Below, piece by piece: positions 1 through 10,876 of a stretch of DNA of 64,000 nucleotides. Source of the DNA: Coprinopsis marcescibilis (Eukaryota > Basidiomycota > Agaricomycetes > Agaricales > Psathyrellaceae); the NCBI GenBank assembly GCA_004369085.1, contig ML210217.1, positions 1 to 64,000 on the forward strand. The letters run 5' to 3'. A program made the position numbers and the translations under genes. How positions within the stretch are numbered: the first letter of the stretch is position 1; the number at the start of each line of letters is the position of its first letter. The notes beneath the pieces were generated by a model, which did not search any database, was not told where the DNA came from, and saw only the letters and a program-made list of their open reading frames with translations.

Positions 1-2030
1 ATGAGCGCAATCCGGGTAGAATTGTGGTCACAGGAGCTGGAATACTAAAATGCGCGAACTTGTGGGAATGCGCGAACCTCTGGTGAATGATAGTAGTCCC
101 GTTCGTAGCGCAAAATTAAATTTCCCGCCTGGATGGCTGTGAGTGTGACGATTCCAATTTCACTGGTCGCGTACCAGCCAAGCTATCGAAGAGCCTCCAA
201 GTCCCTGTTTATGGAGGACTGCGAAGTATGCTTGGTCATATGGATATCGCCGGGATGGTGGTCTTCGATGTCTTCTATTTCATCAAGTTGCAAAGGGATG
301 CCTTCATCGCGAAAGAACTGCAGGCGATGGCGCACAAAGGTTGACGCGAACTGGCTTACGAAGGAGAGCAAGCATCAGACAGGAATGGATTGCTACTACA
401 GCACACCAAACACAACTTGAACTTGAACTTGCATATGAAATATACCGAAGGCGCCTGAACGGACATATACATCTCTAACAGGCCATCGCTCGCCAGTTCA
501 AAAACAAGATGATCTTCAGTTGAGGCTAAGAAGTACTGACATGTCCAGGGTTCGAACGAGAGACCTTGTCGTTGATCCTAGGAACCTGCCAAGTTGAAGC
601 AGTGCCCGACTAAGCCGCATGCTTTTTCTGGACCATAACCACATAAGTATACGCGACATGCTCCACAACTATAAAAAGTCTACCAACCGAACTCATTCGG
701 CCCACTTATGATTTAAAATGCTGCGATGATAATGGAACATCCTCCTTGCTAGGGTGTCTTCCACATTCCGCGTTGCCTTTGCTTTGTCACCAGCCACTAG
801 GAGGGGATCATTTTTCGGTTTGGAGGATCATATAGCAAACTTTCTTCGGAAACACGTAGAACTTGGCTAAGCTCCTTTCCTTGCCTTGTCTTCTCGCGCT
901 AAATCTGTCGGGCGGGTCACCATTGACCATGCTAGAGTCTGTGCCAGCGGTTGTAAAGTTTCTTGCCATCCCGAAGGCAGGTTTACTCAAAGCGATTTAC
1001 ATGAATCTCCAAATGACCCTGCTATTGACATTCTCACTGCGCGTCAACGATGAACTGCTTTAATATATTGGATCGAACCGATGAGTCAGGTTCACTCTCG
1101 ACACTCAGTGGATATGTACAAGTTTTCCTGCGCAAGTCATTGACTAGACGCTTGAAATGAACCGACCATTTAGTTCACGCTCGAATAACACTATACGAAC
1201 CAACTGCCCGGCTCCTCCAAACCTCGTGACAACCCTTTGTTGTCTCTACTTTGTGGTAGGCGCAGTCCTCGCGCAACCTATGCTATTCATTGTCTGATCA
1301 TGCCTCATTTCCGCCACTTGGAGCGATATCTCACAAGCACGACAGATCTCGGTTAATTTGTTTCTGCGAGACCCCCAGTTCAAAAAGCACCCCATTCTTT
1401 CAGAGGTATCGTTGGATAAGCAAACGCCGTAGACAGGCGGTATGAATGAATGAATTCTACATGTTCTCGAACCTGTGGAGAAATTATGGAGAGGTGTAAA
1501 TCTGTGTAAATTACGTTTGGAGGTTCTACCATCAGTGTTCTTGCATCAAAATCTCGTGTTCTTTGTTCTTCCAGTGGCCGCGAGGTATCGTCTTCTGACG
1601 AGATTTTCATATTGAGCTGACGTTCTTCGACAGATCTATCACCATTCAGCGTCGCTTTCTCGCCATATCACACCCTCGGCCTGTCTCCTGATCAATATCA
1701 GGTTATCCAAGTAGGAAAGCTTCGCCGAATTCTAATTTTAGTGTACGGTTATCGCCGTCCCACGCCCCACACTCCTAAGTCAATCCATATCGCAACTATC
1801 AATAGGCCAGCAAAGATCAGGGCTGTTCGGTACCCGCTTGCGTTCCACAGAAGCAGTCAGTCATGGCAAGTGGATTACACCACTCGTTCGTCGCCCGGCA
1901 GTATTATTATCCCGGATTCTATTTTGGAACTCATAGGACTGGGAGTGTTCCATTGGACTGGACGAATTACGTCGGCTCACAGAGGGCTCAAGAGCGTGAC
2001 CTTGGCTATAACGGTCATTTGTGGACTTCT
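1..2030. other. Left-end stretch without a recognisable gene
   Basis: Only short unrelated open frames are present on both strands (the longest about 100 codons) and none shows a protein pattern or splice structure I recognise. The stretch contains a possible Pol III A/B-box pair at 542-635, listed separately. The last part leads into the TATA box of the first array gene. Confidence 0.5.
542..635 (-). repeat. tRNA-like Pol III promoter pair (SINE or tRNA relic)
   Basis: On the minus strand an A-box-like element lies at 606-617 (CGGCTTAGTCGG, 11 of 12 positions of the usual TRGCNNARYNGG) and a B-box-like element at 548-558 (CGTTCGAACCC). The ends can pair (GTCCAG with CTGGAC). A proper T-stem cannot be formed around the B box and the anticodon arm is unclear, so a working tRNA is unlikely. 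A tRNA-derived SINE or decayed tRNA fits better. Confidence 0.25.
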
Positions 2031-2037
2031 GGAGTTG

Positions 2038-2044
2038 TATAAAA
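2038..2044 (+). promoter_or_regulatory. TATA box of array gene 1
   Basis: TATAAAA lies 84 nt upstream of the ATG at 2128, a normal distance for a fungal core promoter. Confidence 0.55.
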
Positions 2045-2127
2045 GGTGTTGAGTGAAATTTGGACTCACCAGTATCGAGCAAGCACTTCCACATCCTACA
2101 TCTGTTCTCTTAACTCAGCCTATCATC

Positions 2128-2637
2128 ATGACTTCCTACAGCAAGACTGCCAACGCCAGCCTTAACATCCTCATCAGGGATGGTCGAATCTACTCTCTCG
2201 ATGCCACCAGCATCAAGAAGAAGTTCGAGGTCAAGGGCGGCAGTGGTATGTGGATTTCTGCTTGTTCCTGCACATCAGGCTGACCCGCCTCCTCAATAGC
2301 CACCAGCTACGCTGGAACTCTCTACTACAACGACAGCGATGACTTGTCGGGCAACCAGGTTGGTGCCACCAGCACCGACAGCCAGAACAGGGCCGTCGTC
2401 ATCTTCACCAAGGGTACCAAGGAAATCGCCAAGGTCAGTCGAACTTCGCAAGAATCTTGGTACAGTTGATCTCATTTATCATTTCTTTACTGTGTCGCTT
2501 GATTCTGCAGTTCGTCAGTAAGTTGATTTTTCGCTGCTCCTCATTTCCACGACGCTGACCTTGATTGTGTAGCTGCCGACAGCCCCTCCGACCCCGTCAC
2601 CCCCAAGGACAACGCCGGTGCTTGGCAAGATCTTTAA
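2128..2637 (+). CDS. Single-module array protein 1 (107 aa)
   Basis: Four exons, 2128-2245, 2300-2433, 2511-2517 and 2573-2637, give 107 residues. I do not recognise the module by name. It has a conserved GRIY-(S/N)L/I stretch, a (K/R)(K/R)FEVK-x-G-x-G block ending at intron 1, a YYND segment, a hydrophobic strand (VVIFTKG) and a final DNAGAW, stopping three residues after that Trp. There is no signal peptide or membrane segment, so it should be cytosolic. The same module forms the N-terminal half of the 290-295 residue neighbours. The third exon is only 7 nt (codes Phe-Val and one base). Introns and exons are nearly identical to the gene at 9148, but flanks are not. The function is unknown; a regulator, partner or decoy of the two-module neighbours is only a guess. 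Confidence 0.75.
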
Positions 2638-3318
2638 ACAAGCGCCTGCCCCGTCGCCTACTCTCCAAGTTAAACGCAAGGTTCTCGCGTCAACGCACCG
2701 GAAAGGAAAGCTCTGGCTTAAATAACTGGTGATAAATGGACTAAAACGAAAGCATAAATCTGTAAATCTGTAATTACCGTTGTAGTCTCTTGTGTGAAAT
2801 GAATTGGTGTACGAAAACAGACGAGCTTGGACGTAAAACTGTTATTGAACTCAACGCGTCACGACATGATTATAACAGTGATAGATACAAAGTTTTTTGA
2901 TGAGCCCAGCTATCCCGGTCCCACGAGAAACTGACTCGATTCCCGATGGAGTTACTAGTATGCCCTTCAATACTCTATACTTAGCAGGAGTGTGTATGTG
3001 TGGCCGCGTGTGGACACAATTCCTGACATATCCCCGGAGACAGCGATGTCTTGTCGCTCGGAGACCATTTAGGGTTAGTACGTGAGTATTGACTGAGTCT
3101 TGCGGACTTAGGAACTTGACTTTGGATTCACAGCCACCAGTTGACCTTTCTTTGTCTGAACAGCTACCGGGACTACTATAACACCGACCTTTACGAGAGA
3201 TCGATGAATAGAAGATTTGAAGTCCTCACATGATGACTCTGAATAAAGTCGCTGTCCCTACCCCCACCCTGTTCATAAACCCTCCTCTATCGCGAAGCAT
3301 CCTCAACCTGAGGTTAGC
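2638..3318. other. Intergenic, no gene seen
   Basis: Spacer between array genes 1 and 2. A 112-codon open frame starting at 3230 overlaps the real first exon of the next gene in another frame and is not supported by the family pattern. Confidence 0.5.
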
Positions 3319-4491
3319 ATGCCTGAATCAGCAGATTTTGCGAACGCAGTTCAAGCCGTTATCGTCCTCAATCTTATCGAGGGGCGAATTTTCAACATAT
3401 CCGTTGCGCCCCTCGAGCTTGCGTTCCTTGTTAGGCGCGGTACTGGTGCGTAACTGTGGGGGTACTGCGAGGAGATCACTCGCATTGACTATCCGTGTCT
3501 TAACGAAGCTAACACCTACGGCGGGATCTTCTACTACAACAATCTGGATGACATCAGTGGCCATGTGAACCAGGTTGGAACGACTGGGGTCAGTGACAAC
3601 AGACTTGCAGTCCGCTTTCGCAATAAGCTTGCATTGGTGGGTGTACCAGCCACATTTCTCGCTCGATTCAAATATTGAAACCTGTCTGCAGTTTCTGAGT
3701 ACGCCCCTGTCCGCATTCTCGCAGTTCGTGTTCACAGAGACTTGCTCGCTAGGCACAGATAGCGTGCCAGACGACCCTCCTCCAGTAGATAATGCTGGTC
3801 AATGGTTAACCTGGCGAACCATCGACAATCGAGTGGTTGGTAAAGATGTCTGGCAAAGGAAAGAGGCAGAGGTATGCACTCCTCGTCATTTGCTGTATGC
3901 GTTACTCACCATGTCCCTCAACCTCTAGGTCCGCGATCTGACGCCACCGAGCCCACCATCAAACTTGACTTCGATGACCCGTTGGCTGCAGCCGGCCATC
4001 AGGAACTCAACTAGCCTTCAGGTCCGCTTTCTCAAAAGTTATCTGAATGCGGGGCGATTCGTCGATACCCCTGACGCCTCACTGGCACCGTTTACTATGA
4101 GGGCTTTCTCTGGAAACAGCGGGCAAGCATCTGCGACCAGTAATTTTGCTGGGGGTGTGACCTATCAGATTGACCTTGACAGTCGTCGCACTTTCACATT
4201 CAGCTTCGTGAGTAATGTGCTTCTGGACTACTCATGACAAAATGTCGAGGTTACTTGCTCTAGGGCTTCGGAACAAGCGCGCCTGACTCGTTCAAGGCCG
4301 GCGTAGCGCTGAGCGACAATCCCCAAACTGGGTTTGCAGCGGCATCTGACTCTGGAGGAGTAGCTCAATCTGACCAGTATCGTGCACTGGATGACAGTGG
4401 GAAGCCCGTTCTTCTTATCATCCGTGTTACTGCGGTGGCCTCCCAGAGACCCAATTTTGTTATCGAAGAAGTTCGTTACTATGATGCTTAG
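3319..4491 (+). CDS. Two-module cytolysin/lectin-like protein 2 (295 aa)
   Basis: Six exons: 3319-3445, 3509-3636, 3692-3698, 3753-3871, 3929-4207, 4264-4491. All joins keep frame and give 295 residues. Residues about 1-105 are the array module. Residues about 140-295 resemble the actinoporin / fungal fruit-body lectin superfamily: an (I/V)xNxT(S/D) strand, a Y-L-x-(S/A)-G-R loop, a TY(Q/R)ID strand, a FSFGF-type strand at the exon 5/6 junction, and a final (V/I)IEEVRYYD strand. Established members of that superfamily bind membranes or glycans and some form pores. No signal peptide is seen, as in fungal fruit-body lectins. This copy has more divergent introns and residues than the 5002 and 6783 genes. 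The fold call is from pattern similarity only and needs a profile or structure search. Confidence 0.7.
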
Positions 4492-5001
4492 TACCAGAAT
4501 CCCCATTGTATATATTCTAATTGCGTCCAATCAGCTCTCTGTGTTCCAGGCAAGTCCCAGTAGCGCCCATATCAGTCCGTGTCCCTTACCAGGAGTGACG
4601 TGCGCAGCATCTGCTTCAGGCCATTGGGCCGGATACATACCTGGCTTCAAGACTACCAATGGTACTCATGTCACGTACCTCGCGTTCAGCCGTTAATTGA
4701 CATAGGGGTGGAGTGACGTCAGTCAAAATTGGTCCTGTGAATCTCATTTGACAGATCAATGGAAGTATGGCGCCAGATGTCTGGAGAATGTACTTCACAG
4801 TTTAGTTACCGCCGACGTCCAAAACGAACCTGGCTGCTAATTGTCGCATTTAGCAGAACGCCGGAGGCGATGAGAGATCTTATGGGAATTGATCAATGCT
4901 TTGGGGAGATAACATTGTACTGGTTCGCTCGCTCATCAATTTGGAGACGCCCTCAGTTAAAACGCGTTTCCCAATACGAGTCCACCAACCGACACCCCAT
5001 A
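4492..5001. other. Intergenic, no gene seen
   Basis: Spacer between array genes 2 and 3. An open frame runs in frame with the next gene from 4759, but the sister gene at 6783 starts at the equivalent of 5002 in the same local context, so the upstream part is taken as leader. Confidence 0.45.
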
Positions 5002-6179
5002 ATGACGTTTAATCTCACGGCGCCTGCAACCATAGACGTGCTTCTGAATCAAGGACGAATCTACAACATTAACGTTGGTTCTCTTGAGAGAAGATTCGCA
5101 GTCAAGAAGGGCACAGGTGGGTCCAGACTCCAAATTATGCAAGACATACAGTTGAAATCGATTTCCTCAATTTTCAACTTCAGCAAGCAGCTTCGCTGGA
5201 ACATTCTATTATAACGATATAGAAGATATCTCGGACAAGTCAAACCAGATAGCTACTACAGGAACCTGGGACAATAGGCTTATTGTTCGTTTCAGCCATA
5301 ACGCTGCTAAGGTGAGATGCAACTACGTTCAAGGTGGCTAAACCAATGGATAGCTTATCAATAATTCGTAGTTTATCAGTAAGCGCATAAACTCATGCTT
5401 ACCTCAAAGTCTGATGACGATGTTTGAAACCCTCTGATAGCCGCGGACCAGTTCTCAGAGAAGATAACAGAGGCAGATAACGCAGGAGAATGGAAACAGT
5501 GGATATTTATCGACCCAAAACTCGCGACGCAAGGTGTATGGGAAACGAAATCACAAAATGTAAGACCATCAGCTTCCCGATTAAAAGGAAGTATTAATCG
5601 CTCACAATATCAAGGTTTGGGACTTCGCCGCGCCAGATGTTCCCCCAAGTCTCAAAAACAAGAGTAGATGGATCGAAGGCGTCATTCGCAATGCCACTGA
5701 CTTCCCAATCCGTTACGTGGAGAGCTATCTTGACTCTGGGCGCTATGACAAGTTTCCTGACCCAACGGTGAATCCGTTTGCTGTGGGCACCTTTAACGGA
5801 TGCAACGGCGATCATACACTCTTCACCGGTATTACTGGTGGTGCTACGTACAGAATCGACTTGGATGAGGATCACTCGTTTTATTTCAGCATTGTGAGTG
5901 CCAAAATTCATGAAACATACCAATGCTAAGACTGCTTCGTGGCTTCGCTAGGGCTTTACGGACCCCTTCATTGGTGCTTACAAGGCCGGAGTCGTTGCCA
6001 GCAACGATCCTGAGCAAGGATATGAGGTGGCATCCAAGGAAGGGGGCGAGATTCGGTCCGGAGAATATCATGCCGTCGATAAAGACGGAAGGCAGTTGGT
6101 TTTCCGCCTTAGGATCACCGCGGAGTCTGGTCAGAGACCCAGATTCTGCATCGAAGAGGTTCGGTTCTATGACAATTAG
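5002..6179 (+). CDS. Two-module cytolysin/lectin-like protein 3 (291 aa)
   Basis: Six exons: 5002-5116, 5184-5311, 5372-5378, 5441-5559, 5615-5893, 5952-6179. Exon lengths 3 to 6 (7, 119, 279 and 228 nt) equal those of the 3319 gene exactly. The start is chosen because the sister gene at 6783 has the same ATGACGTTT context. The N-module contains NQGRIYNI, RRFAVKKG, YYNDIEDIS and ADNAGEW. The C-terminal half has IRNATDF, SYLDSGRYDKFPDPTVNPF, TGITGGATYRID, FSIGFTDPF, GEYHAVDKDG and IEEVRFYD. The spacing of SG-loop, TGxxGGATY and FSxxF resembles actinoporins (SG loop, TGAxGVLAY, FSVPYD) and fruit-body lectins of the same superfamily. No secretion signal is seen. It probably arose by tandem duplication with the 6783 gene, its closest relative. 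Confidence 0.75.
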
Positions 6180-6782
6180 CACATACACAATTCGAATGCC
6201 CTAGCTCTATTAGAGCCCTTGATCTTGACCTATCTCCCCGATGGTGGTATTATCAGCTACGTTCTATTTACCAGTCGAGCTTAGATGTTCAAGTCTTCAA
6301 CACAGCCTATCAATGTGTATAAGTGGTAGAAATCAATCTTGCAAGGGGACCGCTGGAGCTGAGACGATCGGCTGAACCAAAGCCTCGCTCCCTGGTGGAG
6401 AAATTCGCAACTATATGGAAAATGGGAAATTCTAGGGGCTTCAAATCCCTCGCTTCACGCCTCGTGGGCTGTGTAAAAATCAATGCTCAAGATCATACCC
6501 CATCTAAAACCGATAGTAGACTCAATGAGGTGGAGATTTGGGAGACCCAGATCTTGGATCAGGAACAGGTGGTCCGTTTTCTACACCACCTACCACTTTC
6601 CCTCTTAGATCAGGTTGGCAGGATTCTCAGAGTGATTCGTAAGGGTGCATGATCTCGGGAACGAGCTGCGCCCTTGAGTCTCTGCGAACCAAGTTCCAGT
6701 ATATATATTGCCCATCATCATTCATAATAACACATCCCACTGGACTGAGATACGAGAGCCATACGAAAGTCCACATCCCTTA
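6180..6782. other. Intergenic with TATA element
   Basis: No gene seen. A TATATATT element at 6702-6709 lies 74 nt before the next start codon and is its likely core promoter. A 109-codon open frame at 6323-6652 has no recognisable content. Confidence 0.5.
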
Positions 6783-7957
6783 ATGACGTTTACTCACACG
6801 GCGCCCGCAACTATCGACCTGCTCCTTAACCAGGGTCGGATCTACAACATCACCGTGGCTTCCCTTGAGAGAAGATTCGAAGTCAAGAGTGGTCAAGGTC
6901 GGTCTCCAGCTAAGATTCTACCTGGCATGAGGACAGCGATTTATCCTCAACATGTTCCTAGGAAGCAGCTTTGCGGGCACATTCTACTACAATAATGTGG
7001 GAGATATCTCGGACAAGTCAAATCAAGTAGCAACAACTGGAACCTCAAACAACAGGCTGATCGTCTACTTCCGCAATGACACTGCTCAGGTAAGGTGTAT
7101 GTCCCCTGCCCAGAAAACGGGCGGCTAAAAAGATTCTTCCATCCCGTTCTTTCTCAGTTTATCAGTAAGCTCGTTTTTCTCAGCACTGGACGACCAGGCA
7201 ATAATTATTCTTGATAGCCGCCGACCAGTTCTCCGAGAAGATACCAACGGCGGAGAATGCAGGTGAATGGATGCAATGGATCTTTATTCGATCCAAGGTT
7301 GCTTCTCGAAGTGTATGGGAAACGAAAGCTCAAGATGTAACGCTGGTTTCACACTTTCGTGACTAGGATGAGTACTGAGTCACCTTCTCAAGGTTCGTGA
7401 CTCCATCGTCGAGGACGTCCCGCCCAGCCTCAAAGAGAAGACCAGATGGATTCAAGGTATTATCAGGAATGCAACCGATTTCCAGATTCGTTATGTCAAG
7501 AGCTACCTTGACTCAGGGCGCTATGACCAGTTTCCAAGCCCTACGGTAAACCCTTTCAGTACCAGTACCTTCACAGGGTGCAACGGAGACAATTCCGCCT
7601 TAACCGGAATTTCTGGTGGTGCAACCTACAGGATTGACATAGACGAAAAACATTCGTACTATTTCAGTATCGTAAGTCCTAAGTTCAAAAAGCTCACGGT
7701 TGCCTAGACTTAATGCTCATACTTTGCCGCAGGGCTTTACCAATCCATACCTTGGGGCTTATAAAGCAGGGGCTATTGCCAGTGATAACCCTGAGCAAGG
7801 CTACGAGGCAGCGTCGAAAGAAGGGGGTGACGTTACATCGGGAGAATATCATGCCGTTGACAAGGACGGTATTCAATTGGTCTTTCGACTCCGGATTACC
7901 GCAGCCCCTGGCCAGAGAGCGACATTCACCATTGAGGAGATTCGCTTTTACGAGTAA
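6783..7957 (+). CDS. Two-module cytolysin/lectin-like protein 4 (290 aa)
   Basis: Six exons: 6783-6897, 6962-7089, 7158-7164, 7218-7336, 7393-7671, 7733-7957. The product has 290 residues and is the closest relative of the 5002 gene (same NQGRIYNI, SSFAGTFYYN, NAGEW, SYLDSGRYD, NPEQGYEAASKEGG, EYHAVDKDG motifs). Residues 1 to about 100 are the array module and about 135 to the end the actinoporin / fruit-body-lectin-like domain. The proteins differ mainly in the middle loop and at the last residues (EEIRFYE). No signal peptide is seen, so any action on outside targets would need non-classical release or ingestion by a grazer, as is known for cytoplasmic fungal lectins. That role is inferred, not shown. 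Confidence 0.75.
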
Positions 7958-9147
7958 TACGATGTAGGACGGCTAGTAGTTTTAGTTCATACTGCCTGGG
8001 TTCAGTTCATGTATCAAGGCATGGTATTGAAATTCTTCCGGAATCGCCCTCTTTTGTCTTCAAAGCTCACAATTATCTCAAGACTAAGCGCGAAGCAGTG
8101 CCCACTAACAAGTTGAAAAAGGATGCATGTAGTATGTAATGTTCTGGAATGTTCGGCTTTGGCCGAACAACGATATCTGATAACGATCTGAGTCCCTCCT
8201 AGGATAAGCCTGACCAAAGCCTGACCACACTTCCTGACTTCCACTCTCTCTGTCAATTCGCTGTCGACTTGCGCCGGTTTGCAGCTCCGCAGTGAACGTG
8301 TGCTCCATCGCTCAGTCTCTCCACTTTGGTACTTGTGACAATGTGAATGATTGGGGTACAATGGGACATCAAGACGCCATTCCATAGAATGTTCTGACAG
8401 TGACTTCAACCCTCTGGAATATCATTGACACGTCGCTGAAAAATCGGGTCTTACTTCCCGTTCACGTACCGGCGCTCAGTACTCCTTACACCAGGTACAT
8501 GTCACGAGGGTAACTCTTTAGAACTCTTGAAATGAACCACATTTTGACAGGACTGGAAATGAACTGCTGTTGAGATTCTATGAAGAGTGAGCCAGCTGCG
8601 CACCGGTCTGGACACTTATACCAAGTCCGTACGTAAGTAGGGCGTAACCTGAAGTCGATCTTTGTTCAAAACATGGCACCAAGTTCATCCACGCTTCCGG
8701 CCTGATAACACCTGACCTCATTGTTTGGGATCTCCTGATGGAAGTCACACCGGATGTGGTGGATTTTGAGACATTGAATGTCCAGCTTCTCGGGAAACGC
8801 TTGCTCCAGCATGGCAATAAGTCTCTTTGGGAGGCTGGGGTTATCGAATCCCCGGACAATGCACAAGGCTTGGGTCAATCTCTGACTTTTGATGGACCAG
8901 TGGAGAATACTCCTCCGACACCTTGCGACTGCTGGGGTCAACCGGTCACACAGGACATGCGCCGCAGCTTGACACTACCGACTTGTACGCCTTGTCGCAG
9001 AGCAAGACAACAGTCGGGTAAGCCCGAACATATCATAAGGGATGAGTTCTTTGGGCCTATATAAACCATGTCAACGACTGGACTTGATCATTCACTCACT
9101 CTCCTACTTCCTGTTCTCAGTCTACAGACAACCGATCTTCTTTCATC
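7958..9147. other. Intergenic, possible gene remnant on minus strand
   Basis: The minus-strand open frame 8941-8666 (91 codons) reads like protein (SLPKRLIAMLEQAFPEKLD) but I find no start exon, no partner exon and no family. The opposite frame at 8738-9064 is its shadow or the reverse. A TATATAAA box at 9058-9065 serves the next array gene. Confidence 0.3.
9058..9065 (+). promoter_or_regulatory. TATA box of array gene 5
   Basis: TATATAAA lies 83 nt upstream of the ATG at 9148, matching the spacing seen for the paralogue at 2128. Confidence 0.55.
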
Positions 9148-9653
9148 ATGACTTCCTACAGCAAGACTGCCAACGCCAGCCTTAACATCCTCATCAGGGA
9201 TGGTCGAATCTATTCTCTCGATGCCACCAGCATCAAGAAGAAGTTCGACGTCAAGGGCGGCAATGGTATGTGGATTGCTGCTTGTCCATGCACATCAGGC
9301 TGACCCCCTGAGTAGCCACCAGCTACGCTGGAACTCTCTACTACAATGACAGCGATGACTTGTCGGGCAACCAGGTCGGTGCCACCAGCACCGACAGCCA
9401 GAACAGGGCCGTCGTCATCTTCACCAAGGGTACCAAGGAAATCGCTAAGGTCAGTCGAACTTTGCAAGAATCTTGGTACAGTTGATCTCATTTATCATTT
9501 TTTTACTGTGTCGCTTGATTCTGCAGTTCGTCAGTAAGTTGATTTTTCGCTGCTCCTCATTTCCACGACGCTGACCTTGATTGTGTAGCTGCCGACAGCC
9601 CCTCCGACCCCGTCACCCCCAAGGACAACGCTGGTTCCTGGGAAGATCTCTGA
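9148..9653 (+). CDS. Single-module array protein 5 (107 aa), near-copy of gene 1
   Basis: Four exons: 9148-9265, 9316-9449, 9527-9533 (7 nt) and 9589-9653. It gives 107 residues, the same length as the 2128 and 10071 products. Exon 1 differs from that of the 2128 gene at three bases (one silent, two changing Glu to Asp and Ser to Asn). Intron 2 differs at two bases and intron 3 is identical. Similarity begins a few bases before the ATG and stops at the stop codon, where the last residues change from AWQDL to SWEDL. Flanking DNA is unrelated. The protein carries only the N-module, no cytolysin/lectin-like half and no signal peptide. Its role is unknown. Confidence 0.75.
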
Positions 9654-10070
9654 AGGACCATGGATCAATCAGCTCACTGGAGGTCTGAAGATATGACTCA
9701 TGGCCTCGAGTCGTCTCTATTCAAATGACAAACCTCTCGTGTCTCGTGTAATTAGTACTGTGAACAATCTTGTATACGAAAACGAATATCAATTGTAGTG
9801 TTAGGTGTCAAATAAATGTTTCTATGAACGTTGATCAAAGCCTTCGAGCTCGGACGAGGACTTAGTACACAGACGGCAACTCGAAGCCGGCAAAATCCAC
9901 CCTTCCCTCGTAAGCTACAGGTCGGACTTAGTATCCACCGACCGACGCGCAGAAGGCGAGAGTGCCTCGGGATCTTCGAGCACACATAAGGAGATATAAG
10001 CTTCAGCTTAAACTTTTATTCATCTTCCCTTTCCACCCACCCTCGTTACTGTCAGGCCTCTCCACTCAAC
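9654..10070. other. Intergenic with TATA-like element
   Basis: No gene seen. TATAAG at 9995-10000 lies about 71 nt before the next ATG. Confidence 0.5.
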
Positions 10071-10508
10071 ATGAGCTACACTTACTCCATAGGCGCCGAC
10101 GTCCTCACAGATGCAGCCAATGGACGCATATTTCGCCTCACTTCTGACAGACTTAACAAGGTTTTCGAGGTGAAGGGGGGCGAAGGCAACACGAATGATG
10201 GCGTGCTATACTACAACGACGTTGAAGATTTGGTTGATGACCAAGTTGCCACTCTCAGCACCGACGACAAAGGAAGATTCGTTATTATGTTTTTAAAGGG
10301 AACTGAAAAGAATATCGCCAAGGTACGACAGGTTACCATGAATTTACTAGTATCCCGCTCTGACGCTAACCAATGTGCCTTCAGTTTGTCTGTGAGTTTG
10401 CCGAGTGCCAGCCAAGTGACGCATTTAATCATCCATCATTCAGCTACGGACTGCATTGGCGGGACTGTTTGTTCCAAGGATAATGCAGGGTACTGGGTTG
10501 ACCGCTGA
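10071..10508 (+). CDS. Single-module array protein 6 (107 aa), lacks intron 1
   Basis: Three exons: 10071-10322, 10385-10391 (7 nt) and 10444-10508, giving 107 residues. It aligns end to end with the 2128 and 9148 products (NGRIFRL, KVFEVKGGEG, YYNDVEDL, VIMFLKGTEKN, KDNAGYW) but is clearly diverged. The site of intron 1 in all other family members falls in its GEG-NTNDG stretch, where coding sequence runs straight through, so that intron has been lost precisely (or was never gained). The last exon is 65 nt, as in the other two single-module genes. No signal peptide or membrane segment is present. Function unknown. Confidence 0.7.
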   Translation: MSYTYSIGADVLTDAANGRIFRLTSDRLNKVFEVKGGEGNTNDGVLYYNDVEDLVDDQVATLSTDDKGRFVIMFLKGTEKNIAKVRQVTMNLLVSRSDANQCAFSLSVSLPSASQVTHLIIHHSATDCIGGTVCSKDNAGYWVDR

Positions 10509-10876
10509 AGCATTAAAGTCTATGAAGCGATGAGATCAATCGATGATTGATGTGGAGACATGAACTGTACCCCAGATTTGTTATGGACATGTCGTTCTTA
10601 GCTATTCTTACCCAACTTTGTCCTTGTTGATCGCTATCAAATGGTGAAGTCCTGACCCCGTCAACCCGTTTTATCACATCCTTCAGAATTACCATGCACG
10701 TTTCGGACTTGAGCCTGCCCTGACGAGTCTCCCTGTCACGTTCTCGCACAGCTCCGGGAGTACTTTGAAAAGCCGTGATAGATTGTCCGAATCAGAATTT
10801 AAGGCAGAAATGGTTGGGGAGTCTTCGAGAGCACGCACTTTGCTGCCCTTGCCTTACACCTTCACACATCTTGAAT
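10509..10876. other. Intergenic, nothing recognised
   Basis: Spacer between array genes 6 and 7. No convincing frame or TATA box was seen. Confidence 0.45.

Noticed and set aside
3328..3756. 142-codon minus-strand open frame
   Set aside because: It is antisense to the first exons of array gene 2, whose exon lengths match the paralogues exactly.
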